A model generated the notes under the pieces. That model did not search any database and was not told the DNA's origin. It saw only the letters and a list, made by a program, of their open reading frames with translations. From Lachnospiraceae bacterium (GTDB taxonomy: Bacteria; Bacillota; Clostridia; Lachnospirales; Lachnospiraceae): a stretch of DNA of 64,000 nt. This document shows, one piece after another, positions 27,853-35,279 of the stretch. Numbering within the stretch: the stretch's first letter is position 1; each line of letters opens with the position of its first letter. Both the position numbers and the translations under genes were made by a program. The stretch lies in assembly GCA_024693135.1 (NCBI GenBank), contig JAILLN010000065.1, forward strand, positions 58,381 through 122,380. Reading direction: 5' to 3'.

Positions 27853-29301
27853 TCACTTTGCGCTTTCTGCCCTCTTTCCTATGCTTTCATCGGTGATGGC
27901 ATCGGTGATCACCACATCCCCCTTTTCCAGCCCTCCGGTGACCTCCACTCGTTCACCCGAGTCAGAGCCCGTAGTGATATACTGCTTTGCCACCTTCCCT
28001 CCGCGGATCAGATAGCAGTAATCCCCCTCATCATCGGCATAGACCGCCTCAGAGGGAACGGTCAGCACCCCCATCTGCATCCTTGTCCGGATGGTCACAT
28101 CCGCTTCCAGTCCGATGTATACCTTGTCGTCCGGCTCATTGATCTTTACGGACACCGTCACCTTTGCCTTGTCCGAATCCTTCGCCTCAGCAAACCGTTT
28201 TATCGCAAAAACGGTACCGGTGTATTTATTTCCCGCGATGTCGATCTCAGCATCCTGTCCCTTTTCGATCTTGCCGATGTCATATTTTGAGATCCCCACA
28301 TCAACCTTCATGTCGCTGCTGCTCTCCACCGCAAAAAGAGGCGCTCCCTTCTGGACCATTGACCCGTTCGACACGAAGCTCTCCGTCACAATGCCGTCAT
28401 AGAGGATGTCCACCCCGGCCTCTGCCTTGGAAAGCTCCTGGGCGGCGCTTTCCACCCCAAGCTCCGTCAGCTCAAAGTTATTTTTCAGCTGGTCCTTCTG
28501 ATATTCATTTAATATCTGGTTTTCGTAGGTATTTTTTAAGGTCGTGCTCTCCGTCCAGTTTCTCATGATATCCGACATCCAGTTTCCGTTGATGACGGTC
28601 TGGGCGTATTCCTCGGGAGTCAGGGTCGCGGGAGGAAGGCCCGCCAGGTCAGAGTTCAAATTACCGATTTCCTTATAAAGATCTTCTATGTCATGGGTCA
28701 GGGATTTGATCTGCTCCTCGTCCTGCTTCGCCTGGGCATTTTGCAGCTCCGCCGCCTTTTGGGAAAGCTCGGCATTCTTTTGCGCCAGATTTTTGTTGAT
28801 CCCGTCCGCGATACAGCCGATATCCCAGTCTTCCTGGTACTGGCCCTGGTTCACATAGTCATTGACCAGCCGGAACAAGGCATAATTTTGCCTGTAGATC
28901 TCGATGTCTGATTTTGCCTTGTTGAGCTTTGCCTGGTTGGCATCGGAGGCCTTCACCTGGCCGTTCACGGTATTTTCCGCGGCCTTTGAACTGATCACTG
29001 CCCTGTCGTAGACGGTCTTCAGGTCGTAGAGGTCATAGCCTACCGCCTTTTCCCCCTTTTTCACCGTATCCCCGACCTTGAGCTCGAAATAATTTACGGG
29101 GGCAGCCACTTCCGAATAGTAGGTCATGCTATCCATTCCATGTACGTCCCCCGTTGCATCCACATTCTCCGATATATCCGAAAGCTCTGCGATCCCTGTG
29201 CTGTATTTTTTCGGCCCTCCGATAAAGTATGTCAGTACGAACACCACTCCGGCAAGTGCCGCAGCCGATGCGGCCATGATGATGATCCTCCTGCCTTTCA
29301 T
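27853..29301 (-). CDS. Membrane-fusion/adaptor protein, HlyD/MacA-like
   Basis: This adaptor is anchored by one N-terminal helix (IIIMAASAAALAGVVFVLTY). It has 482 residues. A lipoyl-like barrel (about 50-85; YFELKVGDTVKKGEKAVGYD) is followed by a long coiled-coil hairpin (about 90-290) rich in Gln, Lys and Glu. A second half of the lipoyl domain (VSNGSMVQKGAPLFAVESS) and beta-barrel and membrane-proximal domains come next. It is the first gene of the export operon, behind a strong promoter with a dyad operator. The ribosome site GGAGG is 6 bp before the ATG. Confidence 0.91.
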   Translation of the reverse strand: MKGRRIIIMAASAAALAGVVFVLTYFIGGPKKYSTGIAELSDISENVDATGDVHGMDSMTYYSEVAAPVNYFELKVGDTVKKGEKAVGYDLYDLKTVYDRAVISSKAAENTVNGQVKASDANQAKLNKAKSDIEIYRQNYALFRLVNDYVNQGQYQEDWDIGCIADGINKNLAQKNAELSQKAAELQNAQAKQDEEQIKSLTHDIEDLYKEIGNLNSDLAGLPPATLTPEEYAQTVINGNWMSDIMRNWTESTTLKNTYENQILNEYQKDQLKNNFELTELGVESAAQELSKAEAGVDILYDGIVTESFVSNGSMVQKGAPLFAVESSSDMKVDVGISKYDIGKIEKGQDAEIDIAGNKYTGTVFAIKRFAEAKDSDKAKVTVSVKINEPDDKVYIGLEADVTIRTRMQMGVLTVPSEAVYADDEGDYCYLIRGGKVAKQYITTGSDSGERVEVTGGLEKGDVVITDAITDESIGKRAESAK

Positions 29302-29431
29302 GAAAAACCTCCATTTAACAAAACCATACTCGCGAACACGATCAGCTGCCGTTTTCCATCCGAACGATAAGCGTGTTCCCTCGTTATGTGATTGATGTAT
29401 TGGAAATCAATGATTATCCAGCATAAATCGC

Positions 29432-29447
29432 GTTAGCGTTGGCTAAC
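29432..29447. promoter_or_regulatory. Dyad operator at the export-operon promoter
   Basis: The perfect dyad GTTAGC-N4-GCTAAC sits just downstream of the -10 box, over the likely transcription start. This is the usual place for a TetR- or MarR-type repressor. No such regulator gene is adjacent in the window. Confidence 0.55.
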
Positions 29448-29453
29448 TCCTGT

Positions 29454-29481
29454 ATTATAGCATACCATTCTGTTTTTGCAA
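29454..29481 (-). promoter_or_regulatory. Promoter of the export operon
   Basis: On the minus strand TTGCAA is followed after 16 bp by a consensus TATAAT. The operator dyad begins 6 bp further downstream, and the adaptor ATG is about 150 bp away, leaving a fairly long leader. Confidence 0.65.
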
Positions 29482-29541
29482 GCAACCAAAAAATCAACTC
29501 TATCTTGCCCCGGGACATTGCAATATGATATGTTGATAGAC

Positions 29542-30897
29542 ATGAAACGGGAAAAAGCAAGGCAGGGCTTTTACCGGGATCTTTTTATCCTTGTGGTGCC
29601 CATCGCCTTCCAGAACTTCATCGCCTCAGCCGTCAGCATGGCCGACGTGATCATGCTGGGCCGGGTAGACCAGACCTCGATCTCTGCATCCTCCCTGGCG
29701 GGACAGGTCCAGTTCCTGCTCTATGTGACCTATTTCGGCCTGGCCTCGGCCCTGACCATATTGGCATCACAGTACTGGGGCAAGGGCGACAGGAAGACCA
29801 TCGCCAGGATCCTGGGCATCGGCCTGATCATTTCGGTATCTATCTCTGCCCTGGCGGCCTTTCTTGCTTTCTTCTTTCCGGGAGGCGTGATCCGTGTCTG
29901 GACCAATGTGCCGGAGCTGATCGAAGCCGGAAAGCTGTACCTGCGCTATGTGGCGCTTTCCTATGTCTTTACCGGCATCACCCAGCCTTACCATGCTATC
30001 CTGAAAAGCTGCGAACGTGTCCGCTTTTCCACCGTGGTCTCCGTCCTTGCCCTGATCCTGAATGTATGCCTGAACGCCCTCCTGATCTTCGGGCTTTTGG
30101 GCTTCCCCAAGCTTGGCATCGTGGGAGCCGCCCTGGCCACAAGCATTGCCAGGGGCATCGAATTCATCATCTGCCTTGTGGATTTCCTGACCCAGAAGCT
30201 CTTTCCCAAAAGCCTTAGGAATATGTTCTCCATCCCTGGCGCACTGGTAAAGGATTTCATCCGGTACTGCCTGCCCGCCTTCATCAACGATGCCATGTGG
30301 GGGCTTGCCTATAATATGAATTCCATCATCATGGGGCATCTCGGCTCCGATATCGTGGCCGCCCAGTCCGTGGTCGCCGTATCCAGGGAGACCATCACGG
30401 CGGTGGGCTTCGGGATCTCCGGCGCCGCCTCCATCCTCTTAGGCAAAGAGATCGGGGAAAACCGGCTGGATGTAGCCAGAAAGGATGCTTCTTCCATCCT
30501 CTGGACCACCTTTGTCATCGGACTGATCCAGGGCCTGGTGCTGCTGTTGGTAAGTCCCATCATCCCGGGACTGGTAAAGATCTCCCCTACGGCCACCCAG
30601 TACCTGAAGATCATGCTCTATATCAATGTGATCTACCAGATGGGCCAGATGATCAATACCGTATTGATCTCCTCCCTCTTCCGCTGCGGAGGGGACTCCC
30701 GGTACGGCATGATCCTGGATATCGTCTGCATGTGGGCCTTTGCCGTGCCCTTAGGACTCATCAGCGCCTTTGTGCTGCATCTCCCCCCCATCTGGGTCTA
30801 TGTCCTCATGTGCACGGATGAATTCGCGAAGATGCCCTTTGCCCTCCACCATTACAAATCCAAGGCCTGGATCAAGAACCTTACCCGGGATTTCTAA
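29542..30897 (+). CDS. MATE-family efflux transporter
   Basis: This inner-membrane cation-coupled exporter has about 451 residues with 12 predicted helices in two six-helix halves. The first helix region reads LVVPIAFQNFIASAVSMADV, and the duplicated counterpart is around YCLPAFINDAMWGLAYNM. Typical substrates of the family are cationic drugs and dyes, but none can be assigned. The start is uncertain. The ATG at 29542 gives the usual short N terminus (MKREKARQGFYRDLFILVV), an ATG at 29530 adds four residues, and neither has a good ribosome site. It is transcribed divergently from the ABC export operon. Confidence 0.92.
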   Translation: MKREKARQGFYRDLFILVVPIAFQNFIASAVSMADVIMLGRVDQTSISASSLAGQVQFLLYVTYFGLASALTILASQYWGKGDRKTIARILGIGLIISVSISALAAFLAFFFPGGVIRVWTNVPELIEAGKLYLRYVALSYVFTGITQPYHAILKSCERVRFSTVVSVLALILNVCLNALLIFGLLGFPKLGIVGAALATSIARGIEFIICLVDFLTQKLFPKSLRNMFSIPGALVKDFIRYCLPAFINDAMWGLAYNMNSIIMGHLGSDIVAAQSVVAVSRETITAVGFGISGAASILLGKEIGENRLDVARKDASSILWTTFVIGLIQGLVLLLVSPIIPGLVKISPTATQYLKIMLYINVIYQMGQMINTVLISSLFRCGGDSRYGMILDIVCMWAFAVPLGLISAFVLHLPPIWVYVLMCTDEFAKMPFALHHYKSKAWIKNLTRDF

Positions 30898-30949
30898 GCG
30901 CTTGATCCATCCTCCCCTGTGATATTCAGGGAAAAGTGCTTTCGTCCGC

Positions 30950-31426
30950 TTATCGGCCGGAAGCGGGTCCGGCTGCCTTCCCTGCGATTTTCAGGAAAAT
31001 CGGCTGCAGAATGAGGATCAGCACATAACCCACCACAAGAGAGGCTGGAAGAGCCGGAAGAAAAATGGCCGGATAAGTCACCTGTGCCCCCTGTTTTACG
31101 GCATTCGAATAAGCCAGGGCGGTCATCAGGGCGGTCATCACAGGGGTATAGATCAGGTCAAAGACCAGGCTTTCCATGAGCCTTGCCTTGACCGACCGCT
31201 CCTTAAGGCCGCATTTTCTGCAGGCTCCCACGGCAAGTCTCCGGATCGGGATGATGAACCCCAGTACCATGCTTACCACGGTGCTGGCCACAAAGCTGAT
31301 GAAAAATCCCATAAGCGTAAAGTGTCCCGACATCCATGTCCCAAAAAGGGAAAGCCCCAGGCTCATCCCCACAGCCATCATCACATTCATCCGGATTCCT
31401 ATCTTTTTTTCCCTTTTCGGATCCAT
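30950..31426 (-). CDS. Small four-helix membrane protein, possibly DUF2798-like
   Basis: This 158-residue protein has four hydrophobic segments arranged as two similar pairs: MNVMMAVGMSLGLSLFGTWM, then FFISFVASTVVSMVLGFIIP, then SLVFDLIYTPVMTALMTALA, then LPALPASLVVGYVLILILQP. A charged cytosolic linker with RKCGLKERS joins the pairs. The layout resembles a duplicated DUF2798-type unit; this is a tentative family call. Its function is unknown. The start ATG follows a GAGGAGGAG site, and the 27-bp leader repeat lies 47 bp upstream, as in front of pheT. Confidence 0.75.
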   Translation of the reverse strand: MDPKREKKIGIRMNVMMAVGMSLGLSLFGTWMSGHFTLMGFFISFVASTVVSMVLGFIIPIRRLAVGACRKCGLKERSVKARLMESLVFDLIYTPVMTALMTALAYSNAVKQGAQVTYPAIFLPALPASLVVGYVLILILQPIFLKIAGKAAGPASGR

Positions 31427-31472
31427 ATTCTCCTCCTCTTAACCTCATGACCATATCTGTCTTACATCAGTC

Positions 31473-31499
31473 GGATGCGGAACCCGTAACCGGCCAAAA
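31473..31499 (-). repeat. 27-bp leader repeat, copy 2
   Basis: This is identical over 27 bases to 1249-1275 and lies at the same distance from the next start codon. It is in the gap between the alpha-galactosidase stop and the small membrane-protein gene. Confidence 0.7.
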
Positions 31500-31593
31500 T
31501 ACGGCCTCTAACGGTATCCAGCTCCTCGATCCTATTTTCTCCGCTTATATTCCCGAAAAGCCTGCCCGGACCCGCATTCCCGCCCCTTATGCT

Positions 31594-33711
31594 TCAGAAT
31601 ACGATCTCAAAGAGCCTTGCCATGCACTCCTGGGGGAAATGCACCTTCAGACAGCCGTTCAGGGGATCTGCCCGGTAAGCCGTCTCACGGCCTGCAGGAT
31701 AAAGCACCCGGATCTCAAAGTCTTCCCCATCCACATATTTTTCGATGGGGATCTCTGCCGTATCCCTATTCCCGTGTCTCCTCCATACCGCAAGATATGC
31801 CCTGGATCCGCATTTAAGCCCGAGGGCCGCCCACTCATCCCTGGAATCCGCCAGGCCTAATGGCCAGAAGGGCACGGATTTTTTGATGTCATGGCGGATC
31901 GACTGATAGCATGCGATCCCCTCCATGACCAGATTGAACCTTTCCCTGGCGATCTCTGCAAGATGCCCGCTTTGATGGATCCGAAGGAGCATGGCATTGA
32001 CCATGTTAAATACCGTTTCCTCCTCATCATTTTCCATCCTGGGATAGGACCATACCGCGGCCTGCTCCGGCGTCACGGCGGCAGGGGCATTGGCGGCGAT
32101 GGTGGAATACTGCACATAATCCTCCTGGTCGCTAGTGGACTGGATGCTCAGCCGGGAAAGCATGGCATAATCCATCCTCAGCCCTCCGCTGCTGCAGTTT
32201 TCGATCACCAGCTCCGGATATCTCTGGAATATCTCATCCAGCCAGGCAAGATACGCCCGTTCATGCTCCAGAAGCCCTTCCCCGGGGCTTTCGGCATTGA
32301 GCTCCGTGCCGATGCCGGGCTCGATATTGTAATCCATCTTGATATAACCGATGCCGCAATCCTCCACCAGGCGGCGGATAATGCCGGAAGCATATTCCCG
32401 GACCTTCTCATTCCGGAAGTCCAGCTGGTACCGGCTCCTGTCGTAGACCCTCTTTCCATGCCGCAGGAAAAACCAGTCATCCGGAAGCTCCTTTGCCAGA
32501 GCGCAGTGAATCCCCATGACCTCGATCTCAAGCCAGACCCCGGGGATCATATCCCTGCTCCGGATATAATCCGCCGCCCCCCGGATGCCTTCCGGGAAGC
32601 GCTTCCGGCTCTCCTGCCACTCTCCCACGGTATCCCACCAGAAGCCGTCCGCATACCAGCCGGCATCGATCACATAATACTCGCAGCCCGCAAGAGCCGC
32701 CGCATCGATAAGGGGGATCTCCTTTTCCATGGTAGGATCCCCGAAAAGACAGTTCATATAATCATTGAAGATGACCGGCAGCTTCTTATTGTCGTCATTC
32801 TTCCTCCGGATCTTTCTCCGGTACTCGGTCAGCATGGCCATGGCGGTATCAAAGTCATCCATGCAGCTGCCCACCGCCACGGGTACGGATTGGAAGCTCT
32901 CTCCCGGCTTCAGTTCCTTATGCCAGTGGGACTGGACCTCGGTGGGTCCGCTTAAGGTCAGATAAAAGAACCCTGTCTGGTCGGAGATCTCCGCATGCCA
33001 GGATCCGTTATGCTCGATCTGCCAAAAGACCGCCGTATTGTCCCCGCCGTTTTCCAGATAGCCCATGGGAAGATATTTCTTCGTCGACCAGTGGCCGGTA
33101 TTGGTGAGCTCTACGGTTGTGGAGCTCCTGCGGTCAAGACACGGCTGCATATCATTTAAGCCCAGCTCATGGAAGCTGTACTTCCTCCAGTTCATCTCCT
33201 TCATCCAGCCGTTATGGGGTACCCAGAGCACCATCTTCTCATCCGTATCCGTGCCGCATTCCTTGCCGATGCCGGTGAGGGCGAAGCTTGAGATATAGGT
33301 CAGGGCCTGTGTCTGGTCCGAGCGGTTTTCCACGGTATTTTTTACCCGCACCAGGGGAAGGCCGCCCATGAACTGCCATTCTGTCGTCACATAGGCGCCG
33401 CTATGCTCCCTGTCCTCCTGGATGATGGTAAGCTTCCTCCCGGTCTCATTCCGTTCATCCTTCAGGGATACGTATTTCAGGAAGATCCCGGGAGAGGTCA
33501 CAATGGTCTTGTTCCCATGCCTTTCATAGGTTCTGTCATAGCCGGCAAAATCCAGCTGTACCACCTGGAAGGCCTCCTTTATGGCCCTGGGGTCCGTGAT
33601 CAGGCTCTCGTCAAATTCCGAGGGGGAAAAATGCACCAGCTTCAGCTCTCTCTCCTCCGTAATCCAGAATACGACATGCAGCGAATTTTCATCAATCCGT
33701 ATTGTTTCCAT
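31594..33711 (-). CDS. GH36 alpha-galactosidase
   Basis: This enzyme releases terminal alpha-D-galactose from raffinose-family sugars or galactomannan pieces. It has 705 residues. An N-terminal beta-sandwich (1-~300) precedes the TIM barrel, which contains YYVIDAGWYADGFWWDTVGE. The nucleophile aspartate is in IGYIKMDYNIEPG and the acid/base aspartate in ENCSSGGLRMDYAMLSRLS. A C-terminal beta domain closes the protein. There is no signal peptide, so it is cytosolic. It stands alone, away from the lacZ cluster, with its own predicted promoter. Confidence 0.95.
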   Translation of the reverse strand: METIRIDENSLHVVFWITEERELKLVHFSPSEFDESLITDPRAIKEAFQVVQLDFAGYDRTYERHGNKTIVTSPGIFLKYVSLKDERNETGRKLTIIQEDREHSGAYVTTEWQFMGGLPLVRVKNTVENRSDQTQALTYISSFALTGIGKECGTDTDEKMVLWVPHNGWMKEMNWRKYSFHELGLNDMQPCLDRRSSTTVELTNTGHWSTKKYLPMGYLENGGDNTAVFWQIEHNGSWHAEISDQTGFFYLTLSGPTEVQSHWHKELKPGESFQSVPVAVGSCMDDFDTAMAMLTEYRRKIRRKNDDNKKLPVIFNDYMNCLFGDPTMEKEIPLIDAAALAGCEYYVIDAGWYADGFWWDTVGEWQESRKRFPEGIRGAADYIRSRDMIPGVWLEIEVMGIHCALAKELPDDWFFLRHGKRVYDRSRYQLDFRNEKVREYASGIIRRLVEDCGIGYIKMDYNIEPGIGTELNAESPGEGLLEHERAYLAWLDEIFQRYPELVIENCSSGGLRMDYAMLSRLSIQSTSDQEDYVQYSTIAANAPAAVTPEQAAVWSYPRMENDEEETVFNMVNAMLLRIHQSGHLAEIARERFNLVMEGIACYQSIRHDIKKSVPFWPLGLADSRDEWAALGLKCGSRAYLAVWRRHGNRDTAEIPIEKYVDGEDFEIRVLYPAGRETAYRADPLNGCLKVHFPQECMARLFEIVF

Positions 33712-33741
33712 AGATGGGGCTTACCTCCTGTTCCTTTTCTA

Positions 33742-33770
33742 ATAATAACCTAAATGCCAATCTGTGTATA
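33742..33770 (-). promoter_or_regulatory. Probable promoter of the alpha-galactosidase gene
   Basis: On the minus strand TATACA, a 17-bp spacer and TATTAT are followed about 30 bp later by the ATG at 33711, which has an AGGAGG ribosome site. Confidence 0.45.
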
Positions 33771-33788
33771 GTACAGAAATCGATGTTA

Positions 33789-33797
33789 TGGTATAAT
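33789..33797 (+). promoter_or_regulatory. Extended -10 promoter of the STAS-methyltransferase gene
   Basis: TGGTATAAT combines a consensus -10 box (33792-33797) with the TGn extension. No good -35 box is visible at the expected position. It faces away from the alpha-galactosidase promoter. Confidence 0.55.
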
Positions 33798-33803
33798 GAA
33801 AAA

Positions 33804-33870
33804 GGCTGTACCCGCATATCCGGACAGCCCGAAAAAATCATAAGCTCCGGATGATGCCTTTCCATCCGGA
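33804..33870 (+). promoter_or_regulatory. Two leader hairpins before the STAS-methyltransferase gene
   Basis: The first stem pairs GGCTGT (33804-33809) with ACAGCC (33824-33829) and is followed by an A-rich stretch. The second pairs TCCGGAT (33846-33852) with ATCCGGA (33864-33870), just before the GGAGG ribosome site. They could act in the transcript, but nothing shows a ligand or mechanism. Confidence 0.35.
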
Positions 33871-33898
33871 CGGAGCATACAAGCATGGAGGATGCAGA

Positions 33899-35170
33899 AT
33901 GGATCAACCCGAAATGAACTATGACCATGAGCTTTTGGAACGCGTAAACCCGGTATTCAATACCGCAAAAATGACCCTATACCAGCTGTCCAGCGCCGGA
34001 GACGAAAACGCAAGGATAATATCCGAACAGCTGGGCCTCACCTTTGAGAATACCCAGGACAGTTCCGAAGGCCTTGCTTCCGCAGAAGAGTCTGTCATGA
34101 ACTGCATCCTTTTAGAGACCCGGTACCGTACCATGGGAAGGCTTGCAGAGAAGTCCGGCTGCCCTACCGTGATCGACCTGCCCTGCGGCTATACCCCCAG
34201 AGCCATCGAATTTGCAAAGAAAGGGATTCCTTTTGTGGGGATGGACCTGCCTGCCGTGATCTCCGAGACAGAGCCGGTGATCCGGCAGCACCTTACCGAA
34301 GAGCAGCAGGAGTTTGTCCGGTTTGAAGGAGTGGATGCCACAAATTACTCTTCCCTTGAAAAGGCATTTGATCCGATCCGCGGAGAAGTCTGCATCACCA
34401 CCGAAGGCCTGCTGATGTACTTTACGGATTCTGAGGCAGACATGCTGTGCGAAAACATCGCAAAGATCCTCGAGCTCCACGGAGGCTGCTGGATCATGGC
34501 TGATCCCGAGGTTACCCTCCATTATATCGCGGCAGCCTGGGCTTTCTTCGGCGACCGCTTCATGGAGGTCCTGACCAGATCCGGCCATCGGGCATCGGAA
34601 AAATCCGATGTGGATGTCCATTCCAATTCCCTGGTCATCGATCCAAAGGGAAACGTGAAAAAGAATATGCAGAATGCCATGCTCTTCCTCTCCAAATACG
34701 GCTTGAAGGTAGAGCGCATGGTTCTTTCTGATCATGCCCCGGAATTAAAGAGCCTGGATAAGGCAGATCAGGCACAGAAAGAAGCGGTCCTTCAGGCCAT
34801 GAAGAACATCGCCTACTGGAAGGTCACCTCCACCGGAAACATGCTTGACGCCTCCGATACCAAGGCGGAGAATTTTGAAACAAAGGCACGGATATCCGGT
34901 GAAAGGCTCCTGCTGGAATTCCACGGGAGGCTGGACACCCTCTCCGCCCCGAATCTCCTGTCCTTCTTTGAAAAGACAGCCCAGGAAAACGAGCTCCGGG
35001 AGGTAGAGATCGACTGCAGGAGCCTGGATTACATTTCATCCGCGGGCTTAAGGGTCCTCCTGATCATGAAGAAAAAATGCGAAAAGGGAGTCACCTTATC
35101 CGGAGCAAACAGCCTGGTCCTGGAGATCCTGGACCAGACCGGCTTCATGGAATTTTTCCGGATATCCTAG
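33899..35170 (+). CDS. LCM/PPM-type SAM methyltransferase fused to a STAS domain
   Basis: This 423-residue fusion starts at ATG 33899, 7 bp after GGAGG. Residues ~60-310 match the leucine-carboxyl-methyltransferase type of SAM-dependent enzyme: motif I VIDLPCGYTPRAIEFA (91-106), the acidic residue in VGMDLPAVI, and TTEGLLMYFTD. Residues ~328-423 form a STAS (anti-anti-sigma) domain with IDCRSLDYISSAGLRVLLIM. It keeps serines at the site that is phosphorylated in RsbV/SpoIIAA proteins (Ser380/Ser381). The usual partners would be a HATPase kinase or a phosphatase. The next gene encodes a sensor kinase-like membrane protein, 109 bp downstream behind a strong hairpin. The methyl acceptor is unknown. 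Confidence 0.82.
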   Translation: MDQPEMNYDHELLERVNPVFNTAKMTLYQLSSAGDENARIISEQLGLTFENTQDSSEGLASAEESVMNCILLETRYRTMGRLAEKSGCPTVIDLPCGYTPRAIEFAKKGIPFVGMDLPAVISETEPVIRQHLTEEQQEFVRFEGVDATNYSSLEKAFDPIRGEVCITTEGLLMYFTDSEADMLCENIAKILELHGGCWIMADPEVTLHYIAAAWAFFGDRFMEVLTRSGHRASEKSDVDVHSNSLVIDPKGNVKKNMQNAMLFLSKYGLKVERMVLSDHAPELKSLDKADQAQKEAVLQAMKNIAYWKVTSTGNMLDASDTKAENFETKARISGERLLLEFHGRLDTLSAPNLLSFFEKTAQENELREVEIDCRSLDYISSAGLRVLLIMKKKCEKGVTLSGANSLVLEILDQTGFMEFFRIS

Positions 35171-35218
35171 GCTTAGGCTCGAAGCGGATCTCATAAGAAT
35201 TCTCCATTCCAAAAATGA

Positions 35219-35262
35219 ACCGGAACCGGGCCTTCTTGGCAAAGGGACCGGCCGGTTCCGGT
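35219..35262 (+). terminator. Strong hairpin between the STAS gene and the pseudokinase gene
   Basis: An 11-bp perfect arm (ACCGGAACCGG / CCGGTTCCGGT) extends by two more pairs after one bulged G. A TTTTT run lies 12 bp later, interrupted by the AAAGGAAG ribosome site of the next gene. It could be a leaky terminator or a translational control stem. Confidence 0.5.
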
Positions 35263-35279
35263 GAAAGGAAGCCTTTTTC

